Assembly: GCA_946479855.1 (NCBI GenBank) | Contig: CAMLHL010000038.1 | Location: forward strand, 1 to 27,842 | Source: an uncultured Pseudomonadota bacterium | Lineage (GTDB): Bacteria; Pseudomonadota; Gammaproteobacteria; Burkholderiales; Rhodocyclaceae | Direction of reading: 5' to 3' | Length of the DNA: 27,842 bases | In this document: positions 15,110 to 23,570 of the stretch, piece by piece | How the letters are laid out: each line of letters opens with the position of its first letter | Position numbering within the stretch: the stretch's first letter is position 1 | Position numbers and translations under genes: made by a program | The notes under the pieces: generated by a model | Databases searched by the model: none | What the model was told of the DNA's origin: nothing | Seen by the model: the letters and a program-made list of their open reading frames with translations, nothing else

Positions 15110-15661
15110 ATGGCGCTCAAATCCACCATCTTCAAGGCCGAGCTGCAGCTTGCCGATCTCGACCGCTCGCATTTCGGCGACTACACGCTGACCATCGCCC
15201 GCCATCCTTCGGAAACCGACGAGCGAATGATGGTCCGCCTCCTCGCTTTCGCGCTGAACGCCTCGGCCACGCTGGCCTTTGGGCGCGGCCTGTCGGCCGA
15301 AGACGAAGCCGACCTGCAGGACCTCGATGCCACCGGCAGCATCGAGCGCTGGATCGATGTCGGCCTGCCTGACGAAAAGGCCATCCGCCGCGCCTGTAAC
15401 CGTTCGCGCCAGGTCATGGTGCTCAGCTACGGCGGCCGGGCGGCCGAAATCTGGTGGCAACAGACGGCGGGCAAACTCGCCGGGCAAAAGAACCTGCGCG
15501 TGTTGTCGCTGAGCGCCGACGAGGGCAAAGCGCTGGCCGGTCTGGCGGAACGCGGTATGCGTCTGCAATGCACGATCCAGGATGGGTTGGTCTGGCTGGG
15601 CAGCGATGCCGGGCATGTCGAGCTGGCGCCGAAAGTCCTCTTCGCGCCGGAAGGTGCATAG
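15110..15661 (+). CDS. yaeQ: YaeQ family protein
   Basis: The 183-residue protein matches YaeQ throughout: the start ALKSTIFKAELQLADLDR, the block TIARHPSETDERMMVRLLAFAL, GLSAEDEADLQDLD, and the end VWLGSDAGHVELAPKVLF. The fold is a variant of the PD-(D/E)XK nuclease fold. E. coli YaeQ was reported to suppress loss of the elongation factor RfaH, but its activity is unknown. Length is normal. It has its own short upstream region and is convergent with the CBS gene. Cytoplasmic. Confidence 0.95.
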   Translation: MALKSTIFKAELQLADLDRSHFGDYTLTIARHPSETDERMMVRLLAFALNASATLAFGRGLSAEDEADLQDLDATGSIERWIDVGLPDEKAIRRACNRSRQVMVLSYGGRAAEIWWQQTAGKLAGQKNLRVLSLSADEGKALAGLAERGMRLQCTIQDGLVWLGSDAGHVELAPKVLFAPEGA

Positions 15662-15687
15662 CGCCGGCCGGTGCGCTTGTCCGGGGG

Positions 15688-16122
15688 TCATAGTATGACG
15701 GTGATTTCCTCGCGCCGGATCAGATCCTGTTCCATTTGCAAGGCGTCCATATCGAGGGCATCGTGCGCTGCGAGCAGACCGATTGGATAGCCGGCACGAT
15801 TGACGACGGGCATATGCCGGAAACCACCCTCGTACATCAGGTGCAGGGCGTGCCCGAAGGGCTTCTCCGGGTCGACCGTCCGCGGGTTCCGGGTCATCAC
15901 CGTGGCGACCGTCGTCTGGGCCGGATCGCAGTCACCCGCCACGACACGGAAGACGATGTCGCGCTCGGTGCAAATGCCCACCAGATAGCCGTTTTCGACA
16001 ATCAGAATGGCCGACGAGTGCCACTCTTTCATGATGATTGCGGCATCGCGTACTGAGGTGCGGTGGCTGGCGGTAGGGAAGGCCCTTTGGCCAATGACTT
16101 CACTGACTGAACGATTTGGCAT
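15688..16122 (-). CDS. two-CBS-domain protein
   Basis: The 144-residue protein consists of a CBS pair. The first domain contains TSVRDAAIIMKEWHSSAILIVENGYLVGICTERDI (described here as residues 22-56), the second starts at VATVMTRNPRTVDPEKPFGHAL and ends at HMPVVNRAGYPIGLLAAHDAL. CBS pairs bind adenine nucleotides and act as energy sensors, but with no attached effector domain the target is unknown. The ATG at 16122 has a strong GGAGG eight bases upstream. It is a single gene, convergent with yaeQ. Confidence 0.9.
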   Translation of the reverse strand: MPNRSVSEVIGQRAFPTASHRTSVRDAAIIMKEWHSSAILIVENGYLVGICTERDIVFRVVAGDCDPAQTTVATVMTRNPRTVDPEKPFGHALHLMYEGGFRHMPVVNRAGYPIGLLAAHDALDMDALQMEQDLIRREEITVIL

Positions 16123-16244
16123 TTCGCTTCCTCCGTCTCACAGTTGGGCCGATTGTGACCGAATTACTCTGACATGGGCTAGCGGTTGAAGTTCTTGATT
16201 CAGCGGCGGGTGATTGGTGCCAGACCACGGCAATGCCGCACGCT

Positions 16245-16961
16245 TCAGTGATGCAGCAGCTTCCAGACCAGCTCGGCACCCGAGACGATCAGGTCGCCGA
16301 GGTCGATGGTGTCCAGTGCGTCGAGCTTTCCGTCGCGCCGGCGCTGCGCTTTTTCCCTTTCACGCAGGACGATGGCGTCAGCCAGCAGCTCGATATTGGG
16401 TGTCGTGCGTTTGATCTCGGCTTGCTGGTAGCGGGTCAGGGCCTGTTCGACGGCGGCCGGATCGAGAATCGCGATGGGGGCGCGACAATGGCCGCAGGCG
16501 TGCTCTTCCCGGATATCAACCGGGGCACCACAGCCGTTGCAGCGTAGGGTCCCGACCCGGGCGGCCAGGGTTTCGATCTCGGCAACGGTCAACGGCCGGA
16601 CGAAGCCCTTTTCGATCATCAGTTGGGCGAAGGTCGTGAAACGACCGTGTTTTTGCAGGCAGCGGTGGTAGTTGAACCGGCCGCCAGGCTTGGCGACGTC
16701 CAGGCCGTGCAGCAGGCGTTCGTTGCAGCGCGGGCAGGACAGCCAGTCGCGCAGGGGCTGGCGTTGGTCGTCGCGATGCTCATGGATCAGCTTGAACAGT
16801 TCGATGATGCCGCCCGGGGTGATCTGGACGCTCTCGAAATCGTCGAACCAGATCCCCTGGCAGGCGAAGCACAGGTCGAGCACGACTTCGCCATGATGCA
16901 GCCGCGCAAAACGGTGCTTGCGCATCGTTTGCCGGCAGGAGGGGCAGGGGATGGGCTGCAT
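16245..16961 (-). CDS. zinc-ribbon protein with N-terminal TFIIB-type zinc finger
   Basis: The 238-residue protein has several Cys pairs: C6/C9 with C31/C34 (a TFIIB-like zinc finger, CPSC ... CFACQGIWFDDFE), C76/C79 with a later C101 and H105, and C141/C144 with C156/C159. The end is helical and charged, then hydrophobic (LGDLIVSGAELVWKLLHH). No enzymatic motif is seen; such proteins are usually called zf-TFIIB domain proteins of unknown function. It begins seven bases after the rlhA stop and so is the third gene of that minus-strand operon, which may hint at an RNA- or ribosome-linked role. No clear ribosome site precedes the ATG, consistent with coupling. Confidence 0.85.
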   Translation of the reverse strand: MQPIPCPSCRQTMRKHRFARLHHGEVVLDLCFACQGIWFDDFESVQITPGGIIELFKLIHEHRDDQRQPLRDWLSCPRCNERLLHGLDVAKPGGRFNYHRCLQKHGRFTTFAQLMIEKGFVRPLTVAEIETLAARVGTLRCNGCGAPVDIREEHACGHCRAPIAILDPAAVEQALTRYQQAEIKRTTPNIELLADAIVLREREKAQRRRDGKLDALDTIDLGDLIVSGAELVWKLLHH

Positions 16962-16968
16962 CCGCGCT

Positions 16969-18858
16969 TTACGCCGGGCGAATGGTGCCCAGGTTGAGCT
17001 TGACGCCTTTCTTCATCTTGCCGACGACGTGCATTTCGCAGGCCTTGCAGTCGAACTTGAGGATCAGCTTTTCGTTGCCGTTGATCAGCGTCATCGGGTC
17101 CGGCTTCAGGTGCTTCACCTCCTTGGGGCAGAGGTTGAAGCTGTAGCGCAGGCAATGGCGGGTGATCATCAGCGAGACCATGCCTTTTTCGTTGCCGGCC
17201 TCGTAGGCTTCCTCGATCAGCTTGACGCCGTGTTTCTCGTAGAACTGGCGGGCCTTGGCGTTGAAGACGTTGCCGAGATAGGTCAGTTCGTCCTGCGGAT
17301 AGGGCACGGGGTCGGCAGCCGGCGCGGCGCGCGGCGGGCGCGGGTGGCTGGCCAGGCGGGCGGCTTCGAGCTTTTCGGTGGCGTCGCGGCGCAGGGCGTT
17401 GATGGCGCTGACCGGAAGGAACCACGGTTGCGACAGTTGCAGTTCAACCGGCTCGGCGACGAACGGAGTGTTGCCGAATTTGCCGAGATTCTCGCGCAAG
17501 GTGGCCAGCGCCCGTTCCGGGTTCTGGGCGATTTCGTGGCCGATTTTTTCGCTTTTGGGCAGGTCGACCGTAGCATTGATGCCATCTTCATCGGTCAGCG
17601 TCAGACGGAAGCCAGCAGCCGTTTCCGAGAACAGCGGTTGGACCGTAATGCGGCGGTCGGCGGATTCCTTTTCCAGCGCCCGCTCGAATTCCTGGTCGCG
17701 GTTGCGGAAGAGGGTGGCGCCCTCGGTCAGTTCTTCGGGCATTTCGGCCGGGAACAGTTTCTTGCCCTCGGCACGGTTGATGCGCATGCCGAGTACCTCG
17801 CCGTGGGCGTCGTAGAAGCAGACGCCGTCGCCGTTGTGGAAAGCCTGGTCGGAATTGACCCGGAACCAGCCGTCGCCGATTTCGGCCACCTCGCCGATCA
17901 GCTCGCCAACGAAAGCCGGCGAATCGAAGGCCCCGATGTCGTCCTGGCGGCCGCTGGCGAAGTAGTCGGTGTAGCCGCGGTTGAAGGTCTTGTCCGGCTG
18001 CGGCGTGAAGGTATAGGTGCTGCGGCCGCTGGAGGCGCGCGTGAATTCCGGGTGCTCGGCGATGATTTCGTCGAGCAGCCGGCGGTAATGGGCGGTGATG
18101 TTCTTGACGTAGGACAGGTCCTTCAGGCGGCCCTCGATCTTGAACGAGCAGACCCCGGCGCGGGCCAGTTCGAGAATGTTCTCGGTCTGGTTGTTGTCCT
18201 TCATCGAGAGCAGGTGCTGGTTCTCGGTGATCGTCTTGCCCTTGTCGTCGACCAGCGTGTAGGGCAGGCGGCAGGCCTGCGAGCACTCGCCGCGGTTGGC
18301 GCTGCGCCCGGTGTGGGCCTGGCTGATGTAGCACTGTCCCGAGTAAGCGACACAGAGCGCGCCGTGAACAAAATACTCCAATGAAACAGTCGATTGCGAT
18401 GCAATCTTTACAATTTCATTTAAGCTGCACTCGCGCGCCAGGACGACCTGCGAGAAGCCGGCGTCTTCCAGGAATTTCACTTTTTCCGGGTTGCGGTTGT
18501 CGGTCTGCGTGCTGGCGTGCAGCTGGATCGGCGGCAGCTCCATTTCCAGCAGGCCCATGTCCTGGATGATCAGTGCGTCGGCGCCGGCCTCGTAAAGCTG
18601 CCAGGCCAGTTGCCGGCTTGCTTCCAGTTCGTCGTCATGCAAGATGGTGTTCAGCGCGACGAAGACCTTGGCCCGGTAGAAATGGGCGAAATCGCACAGG
18701 CGTTTGATTTCAGCGACATCGTTGCCGGCGCCGTAGCGGGCGCCGAAGGCCGGGCCGCCGATATAGACGGCGTCGGCGCCGTGCTTGATGGCGGCGATGC
18801 CGAAGTCGGCGTTCTTGGCCGGGGCGAGGAGTTCGAGGGGGTGTTGAATGCGGGTCAT
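16969..18858 (-). CDS. rlhA: 23S rRNA 5-hydroxycytidine C2501 synthase RlhA (U32 peptidase family)
   Basis: The 629-residue protein aligns from start to end, by memory, with E. coli RlhA (YdcP, 653 residues). RlhA belongs to the U32 peptidase-like family and hydroxylates C2501 of 23S rRNA using prephenate-derived chemistry and an iron-sulfur cluster. Shared blocks include HGADAVYIGGPAFGARY, VALNTILHDDELE, QLHASTQTDNRN, FVHGALCVAYSGQCYIS, ECSQACRLPY and the C-terminal FDCKACEMHV. Cluster cysteines C169, C176, C192 and C196 are present. The C-terminal extension distinguishes it from the shorter TrhP (YegQ). It sits between a methyltransferase gene (six bases upstream) and a zinc-ribbon gene (seven bases downstream). 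Confidence 0.92.
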   Translation of the reverse strand: MTRIQHPLELLAPAKNADFGIAAIKHGADAVYIGGPAFGARYGAGNDVAEIKRLCDFAHFYRAKVFVALNTILHDDELEASRQLAWQLYEAGADALIIQDMGLLEMELPPIQLHASTQTDNRNPEKVKFLEDAGFSQVVLARECSLNEIVKIASQSTVSLEYFVHGALCVAYSGQCYISQAHTGRSANRGECSQACRLPYTLVDDKGKTITENQHLLSMKDNNQTENILELARAGVCSFKIEGRLKDLSYVKNITAHYRRLLDEIIAEHPEFTRASSGRSTYTFTPQPDKTFNRGYTDYFASGRQDDIGAFDSPAFVGELIGEVAEIGDGWFRVNSDQAFHNGDGVCFYDAHGEVLGMRINRAEGKKLFPAEMPEELTEGATLFRNRDQEFERALEKESADRRITVQPLFSETAAGFRLTLTDEDGINATVDLPKSEKIGHEIAQNPERALATLRENLGKFGNTPFVAEPVELQLSQPWFLPVSAINALRRDATEKLEAARLASHPRPPRAAPAADPVPYPQDELTYLGNVFNAKARQFYEKHGVKLIEEAYEAGNEKGMVSLMITRHCLRYSFNLCPKEVKHLKPDPMTLINGNEKLILKFDCKACEMHVVGKMKKGVKLNLGTIRPA

Positions 18859-18864
18859 GGCGCC

Positions 18865-19686
18865 TTAGTACGTGAAACGGGCGGCAAGTTCTTCGATATT
18901 GAACTCGCGCAGGATGGCCTCGGCGCGCTCACGGGCGTTTTTCCGGGGATTGCCCCGTTTGCTGGCGATGATCAGTTCGTTCTTCATCGAATGCTCCCAG
19001 CCGACTAGCTCGGTGACCGTGACGTCGTAGCCGTGCGACTCGAGCAGCAGGCAGCGCAGCACGTTGGTCAGGTGGCTGCCGAGCTCGCGGGTGTGGATCG
19101 GGTGTCGCCACAGTTCGGAGAGGGCCGTCTTGCCCAGCGATTCGTTCTTCCGGGACCGCATCGTGGCGGCGACTTCGGCCTGGCAGCAAGGGACGAGGAC
19201 GATATGGCGGGCGTTCTTGGTCAGCGCGAAACGGATCGCATCGTCGGTTGCCGTGTTGCAGGCGTGTAGCGCGGTGACGACATCGACCTGCGCCGGCAGT
19301 TCGGGCGAGGTCAGCGAATCCTCGACCGTGCAGGCGAGGAAGCGCATCCGCTCAAAGCCAAGCCGGGCGGCCAGTTCGCGGGATTTCTCGACCAGTTCCT
19401 GGCGCGTTTCGATGCCGATGATTTCGCCGCTGGCACGCTCCTTGATACAGAGATCGTAGAGGATGAAACCGAGATAGGACTTGCCGGCGCCATGGTCGAC
19501 CAGTAGCTCGGCGCCATCCAGCAGCGGTTCGATGAATTGATAAAGGTGATAGACCTGCTTGAGCTTGCGCCGCGTGTCCTGGTTGAGTTTGCCGTCACGG
19601 GTCAGGATATGCAGTTCCTTGAGCAGCTCGATCGACTGCCCGGGACGGATTTCCGGAATGGCGGCGGGGATGGTTGGCTTCTTCAT
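18865..19686 (-). CDS. SAM-dependent methyltransferase (Methyltransf_32-like)
   Basis: The 273-residue protein has a Rossmann-type methyltransferase domain. Motif I is VDHGAGKSYLGF (63-74), the second strand ends in GIETRQELVEKS, and ALHACNTATDDAI (139-151) plus VPCCQAEV (165-172) are typical of the family that includes METTL25-like and RRNAD1-like proteins. The N-terminal part is helical (QDTRRKLKQVYHLYQFIEPLL) and the C-terminus has a basic NPRKNARERAEAI stretch. The substrate is unknown; the tight linkage to rlhA suggests RNA, but this is an inference. ATG at 19686 is chosen; a TTG three codons earlier (19695) is the alternative, and neither has a good ribosome site. Confidence 0.88.
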   Translation of the reverse strand: MKKPTIPAAIPEIRPGQSIELLKELHILTRDGKLNQDTRRKLKQVYHLYQFIEPLLDGAELLVDHGAGKSYLGFILYDLCIKERASGEIIGIETRQELVEKSRELAARLGFERMRFLACTVEDSLTSPELPAQVDVVTALHACNTATDDAIRFALTKNARHIVLVPCCQAEVAATMRSRKNESLGKTALSELWRHPIHTRELGSHLTNVLRCLLLESHGYDVTVTELVGWEHSMKNELIIASKRGNPRKNARERAEAILREFNIEELAARFTY

Positions 19687-19798
19687 GGGGCGCAATTATC
19701 GCATTCAAACTTCTGTCGAATTTGTGTCAACCGAATCAAAGTCGTGTCGTTATTAGGCTCATGGTGATTAAACACCGCATACAAACGGAGAGAGAGAA

Positions 19799-20077
19799 AT
19801 GGGTAGTCTGAGCAATGAATCCTTCGAGCAGTTTCTGGATTCCCTGAAAAAGGCTGGCATCACGATTTCCAACGAAGCTGAGCTGCGCGAGCGCCTGGCT
19901 GAAGCACAACGCTGGCGTTTCGCCTTCCAGACCCTGGCCGCCAACGGCAAGACCATCGGCATCTGTTTCGAAGATCATTCCGACGGCCGCAACGAAGCCG
20001 AAATCGATCGCGCCTTCAACGAATTTCACTTTTCCGAAAAGAGCAAGGCTGTTTTTTCGGCCAGCCTCAAGCACTAA
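19799..20077 (+). CDS. 92-residue hypothetical protein
   Basis: I do not recognise this protein. It is soluble, acidic to neutral and mostly helical: LSNESFEQFLDSLKKAGI, then SNEAELRERLAEAQRWRFAF, a short beta-like section (GKTIGICFEDH) and a charged end. There is no signal peptide or metal motif. A purine-rich run (GGAGAGAGAGAA) directly before the ATG serves as the ribosome site. It is monocistronic: divergent from the methyltransferase operon, and closed by a strong terminator at 20126-20152. Codon use is like its neighbours (many GCC, CTG and GAA). Likely real. Confidence 0.75.
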   Translation: MGSLSNESFEQFLDSLKKAGITISNEAELRERLAEAQRWRFAFQTLAANGKTIGICFEDHSDGRNEAEIDRAFNEFHFSEKSKAVFSASLKH

Positions 20078-20125
20078 TCCATACACTTGGTTTTTGAGCC
20101 TCGCACTGGCGGGGTTCAAAAGAGG

Positions 20126-20152
20126 AACGGGCGCCGCAACGGCGCCCGTTTT
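20126..20152 (+). terminator. Rho-independent terminator after the 92-residue gene
   Basis: AACGGGCGCCG (20126-20136), loop CAA, and CGGCGCCCGTT (20140-20150) form a perfect 11-bp stem followed by TT. It lies 49 bases past the stop codon. The opposite strand reads into CCTCTTTT and might also terminate. Confidence 0.85.
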
Positions 20153-20173
20153 GCATTGCTGCGGTCAACCCGG

Positions 20174-20204
20174 AAAAATGGCCAAAATCGAAATTTTGGC
20201 CATT
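20174..20204 (-). terminator. Rho-independent terminator after ettA
   Basis: AATGGCCAAAAT (20177-20188) and ATTTTGGCCATT (20193-20204) form a perfect 12-bp stem with a four-base loop. On the minus strand it starts six bases after the ettA stop and ends in a run of five T. Together with 20126-20152 it separates the two convergent genes. Confidence 0.8.
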
Positions 20205-20209
20205 GCTGA

Positions 20210-21874
<1,665 letters not shown>

Positions 21875-21936
21875 TGCGCTTGCCTGTCGAGGGGAATGTT
21901 GTCGAAGCGCGAAGTCTACGAGGCTTCAACGCAAAT

Positions 21937-21967
21937 GACCAGCGTCCCGGTGGCCGGGAGGCTGGTC
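21937..21967 (-). terminator. hairpin after the bactofilin-acyltransferase operon
   Basis: GACCAGC (21937-21943) pairs with GCTGGTC (21961-21967), and inside it TCCCGG pairs with CCGGGA around a TGG loop, with one G-G mismatch between. It lies 20 bases past the acyltransferase stop on the minus strand. The stem is strong but the following sequence (ATTTGCG) has only three T, so termination is plausible, not certain. Confidence 0.5.
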
Positions 21968-21987
21968 ATAAGAAAGTAGATCGGAAA

Positions 21988-22626
21988 TCAGACGCGGAAG
22001 TTGCCCAGCGTCCGATGCAGCAGAATTGCCGGCGCCTCAACCCTGGGGCAGGTCCGCAATGCCCCTGCCTGCGAGAAGCCCAGCTTCTGACGGTAATAAC
22101 CGGCGTGCCGCGGATTGACTTCGATAACCACATCGGTAACGCCGAAAACTGTCCGGGCATATTGGTAGGTGGTCCGGAAGAGGGTTTTCAGCAAGTCGAT
22201 GTTATGGAAGGCGGTCGCCGCCGCCAGGCGGGTGACCTCGCCGATGACTCGTGCCGGTTTGCGCAGGGCGGCCATTTCCTGGCCGTAGAGATTGTCGGCA
22301 AGCAAGCCGGCCCGCGAATCGCGGGAGGCCGTCAGCGTTGCGATCAGATCGCCTTCCAGCCAGGCGCCGAAGGTGACATGGTTGGGGTCGTCAACTTTCT
22401 GCTGGGGGGGCATAACCTTGTAGCCGCGCGAAGCGTACAGGCGGCGAACCAGCGTATTGCAGGCACGGTGCTGATGGTAGGTTACTGCGGGAGCGATAAG
22501 CAGGTCCGCCGTATCGAGGGCGGTGTCGGTATCGGCGGTAAAAGGTCGCCCTTCCGGCAGGAAGGGGGCCGACATGAAAGCGGTGGGAATTGCGGGGTGT
22601 GAGGCTGCATGCAACATGGGTGACAT
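21988..22626 (-). CDS. FeeM-like N-acyl amino acid synthase (GNAT fold)
   Basis: The 212-residue protein resembles the FeeM family and the acyltransferases tied to PEP-CTERM/exosortase loci. FeeM joins a long-chain fatty acid from acyl carrier protein to an amino acid such as tyrosine. Visible blocks are the arginine-containing start of the domain (HQHRACNTLVRRLYASRGYKV), then FGAWLEGDLIATLTASRDS, ADNLYGQEMAAL, RVIGEVTRLAA, LFRTTYQYARTVFGVTDVVI and VNPRHAGYYRQKLGF. The acceptor is not predictable. It lies 23 bases after the bactofilin stop, in the same minus-strand operon with the sigma-54 promoter at 23265-23280. The start is uncertain: ATG at 22626 or 22617, neither with a good ribosome site. 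Confidence 0.8.
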   Translation of the reverse strand: MSPMLHAASHPAIPTAFMSAPFLPEGRPFTADTDTALDTADLLIAPAVTYHQHRACNTLVRRLYASRGYKVMPPQQKVDDPNHVTFGAWLEGDLIATLTASRDSRAGLLADNLYGQEMAALRKPARVIGEVTRLAAATAFHNIDLLKTLFRTTYQYARTVFGVTDVVIEVNPRHAGYYRQKLGFSQAGALRTCPRVEAPAILLHRTLGNFRV

Positions 22627-22649
22627 TCTATGGGTTGCCTAATTTTTAA

Positions 22650-23216
22650 TCAACCAATGACGGCGCTGAGGGGTTGGACCGTTTCTTCACGTGCTTGGAA
22701 CGGGGCCGGTTTTTCCCCCGAAAGGGCATTGATGTCCCCGCACAATTCACCGCCCTCGTCAATGACCAGCTTGCCGTAACGAATCTTGCCCTTAACTCGA
22801 CCAGTCGCGTGAATGATCAACTGTGAGCGAGCCGTCAGTTCGCCTTCGAAAGTGCCCTGAATTTCGGCGATATCAATGCTGACCTTGCCGGCGAATGCAC
22901 CATTCTCGGCAATGCGGATCACCCGGCTGTCCATGGTCGCTTCAACTCTGCCTTCGACCACCAGGGTGTCGCAGTCGAGTATCTCTGCCCCCTTGAGCTT
23001 GACGTCGGGGCCGACAATCAGGCGGGCACCCATGACATTCTCGGATGCGCTGGCCGCTTCGGGCTTCTCGGTCGGCAGGGGGGCAGGGGCTTCAGGCGCC
23101 GGTTTGGGCGCTGGTGTACTGGTGTTCAGATTGCCTGCTGTCGAGCCGAGAATACTCTTCACCTCCTTGCGGGTAATGGTTTCATTGCGATTGGGGATGA
23201 TGGGTTTGCTGAACAT
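22650..23216 (-). CDS. bactofilin (polymer-forming cytoskeletal protein)
   Basis: The 188-residue protein has a short N-terminal tail starting MFSKPIIPNRNETITRKEVK, a Pro/Ala/Glu-rich linker (about 35-57), and a bactofilin core (about 62-163) made of repeated beta-strand turns such as VMGARLIVGPDVKLKGAEIL, LVVEGRVEATMDSRVIRI, GAFAGKVSIDIAEIQGTFEG and VKGKIRYGKLVIDEGGELCGDI. Bactofilins form nucleotide-free filaments at the inner membrane and place enzymes for cell-wall growth, stalks or polysaccharide export. The ATG at 23216 has GGGAG five bases upstream, so the frame's extension beyond it is not used. It is the first gene of an operon with the FeeM-like gene, under a predicted sigma-54 promoter. 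Confidence 0.9.
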   Translation of the reverse strand: MFSKPIIPNRNETITRKEVKSILGSTAGNLNTSTPAPKPAPEAPAPLPTEKPEAASASENVMGARLIVGPDVKLKGAEILDCDTLVVEGRVEATMDSRVIRIAENGAFAGKVSIDIAEIQGTFEGELTARSQLIIHATGRVKGKIRYGKLVIDEGGELCGDINALSGEKPAPFQAREETVQPLSAVIG

Positions 23217-23264
23217 GGTGACTCCCGTTTTGAGGTTTCGACGATTTGCTGTCCGGACCCCTAT

Positions 23265-23280
23265 TGCGATAACCATGCCA
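23265..23280 (-). promoter_or_regulatory. sigma-54 (-24/-12) promoter of the bactofilin operon
   Basis: On the minus strand the sequence reads TGGCATGGTTATCGCAA, with GG and GC separated by exactly ten bases as sigma-54 requires. It differs from the TGGCAC-N5-TTGCA consensus at two places. The start site would be near 23254, about 38 bases before the bactofilin ATG. Two palindromic operators lie 75 and 141 bases upstream of it. Confidence 0.7.
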
Positions 23281-23354
23281 TCTTTATAAAAATTAATTAA
23301 AACAAGTTGTTATAAAGTATTGTGAATTTATTTCCGATGTTTGGTTGGCTCAAT

Positions 23355-23370
23355 GTCGCTAAATGGCGAC
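23355..23370. promoter_or_regulatory. GlrR-type operator, copy A
   Basis: GTCGCTAAATGGCGAC with a preceding T gives TGTC-N10-GACT, one base off the TGTC-N10-GACA reported for E. coli GlrR. The outer five bases of each half (GTCGC/GCGAC) are perfectly palindromic. It lies 75 bases upstream of the bactofilin -24 element. Confidence 0.65.
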
Positions 23371-23420
23371 TGTTTTTTTTGTCTTTTGTCTGAAACAGGG
23401 CTAGTCTGGAGATAAGCCTT

Positions 23421-23436
23421 GTCGTTAAATTGCGAC
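23421..23436. promoter_or_regulatory. GlrR-type operator, copy B
   Basis: GTCGTTAAATTGCGAC with flanks gives a full TGTC-N10-GACA match. It starts 66 bases (about six helical turns) from copy A and differs from it at two positions. It also lies 134 bases before the kinase gene, so it could affect that operon as well. Confidence 0.65.
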
Positions 23437-23570
23437 ATTGTTGTAACTTGTTGATTTTTTGTTGTAAAAATATGCCATTTGCAGATTCTCTGAATGCTGT
23501 GACGAAAGCCTGCATGAGTGTTGCAAGGACTGTGGCGGTTTAAACTGGGACTTTAAAAATCAGCACGCGC

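Noticed and set aside
23297..23515. A 72-codon minus-strand frame in the bactofilin-kinase intergenic region.
   Set aside because: It runs over both operators in an AT-rich regulatory region, has no good ribosome site and no recognisable sequence.
23515..23527. TTGCAA near 23521 as a -12 element for the kinase operon.
   Set aside because: The required GG ten bases before the GC is absent (TG instead), so it fails the sigma-54 spacing rule.
23217..23570. A GlmY-like small RNA, as found upstream of glrK in enterobacteria.
   Set aside because: No sigma-54 promoter reads toward the kinase gene and no terminator hairpin with a T-run lies between 23436 and 23571; the sigma-54 element reads into bactofilin instead.
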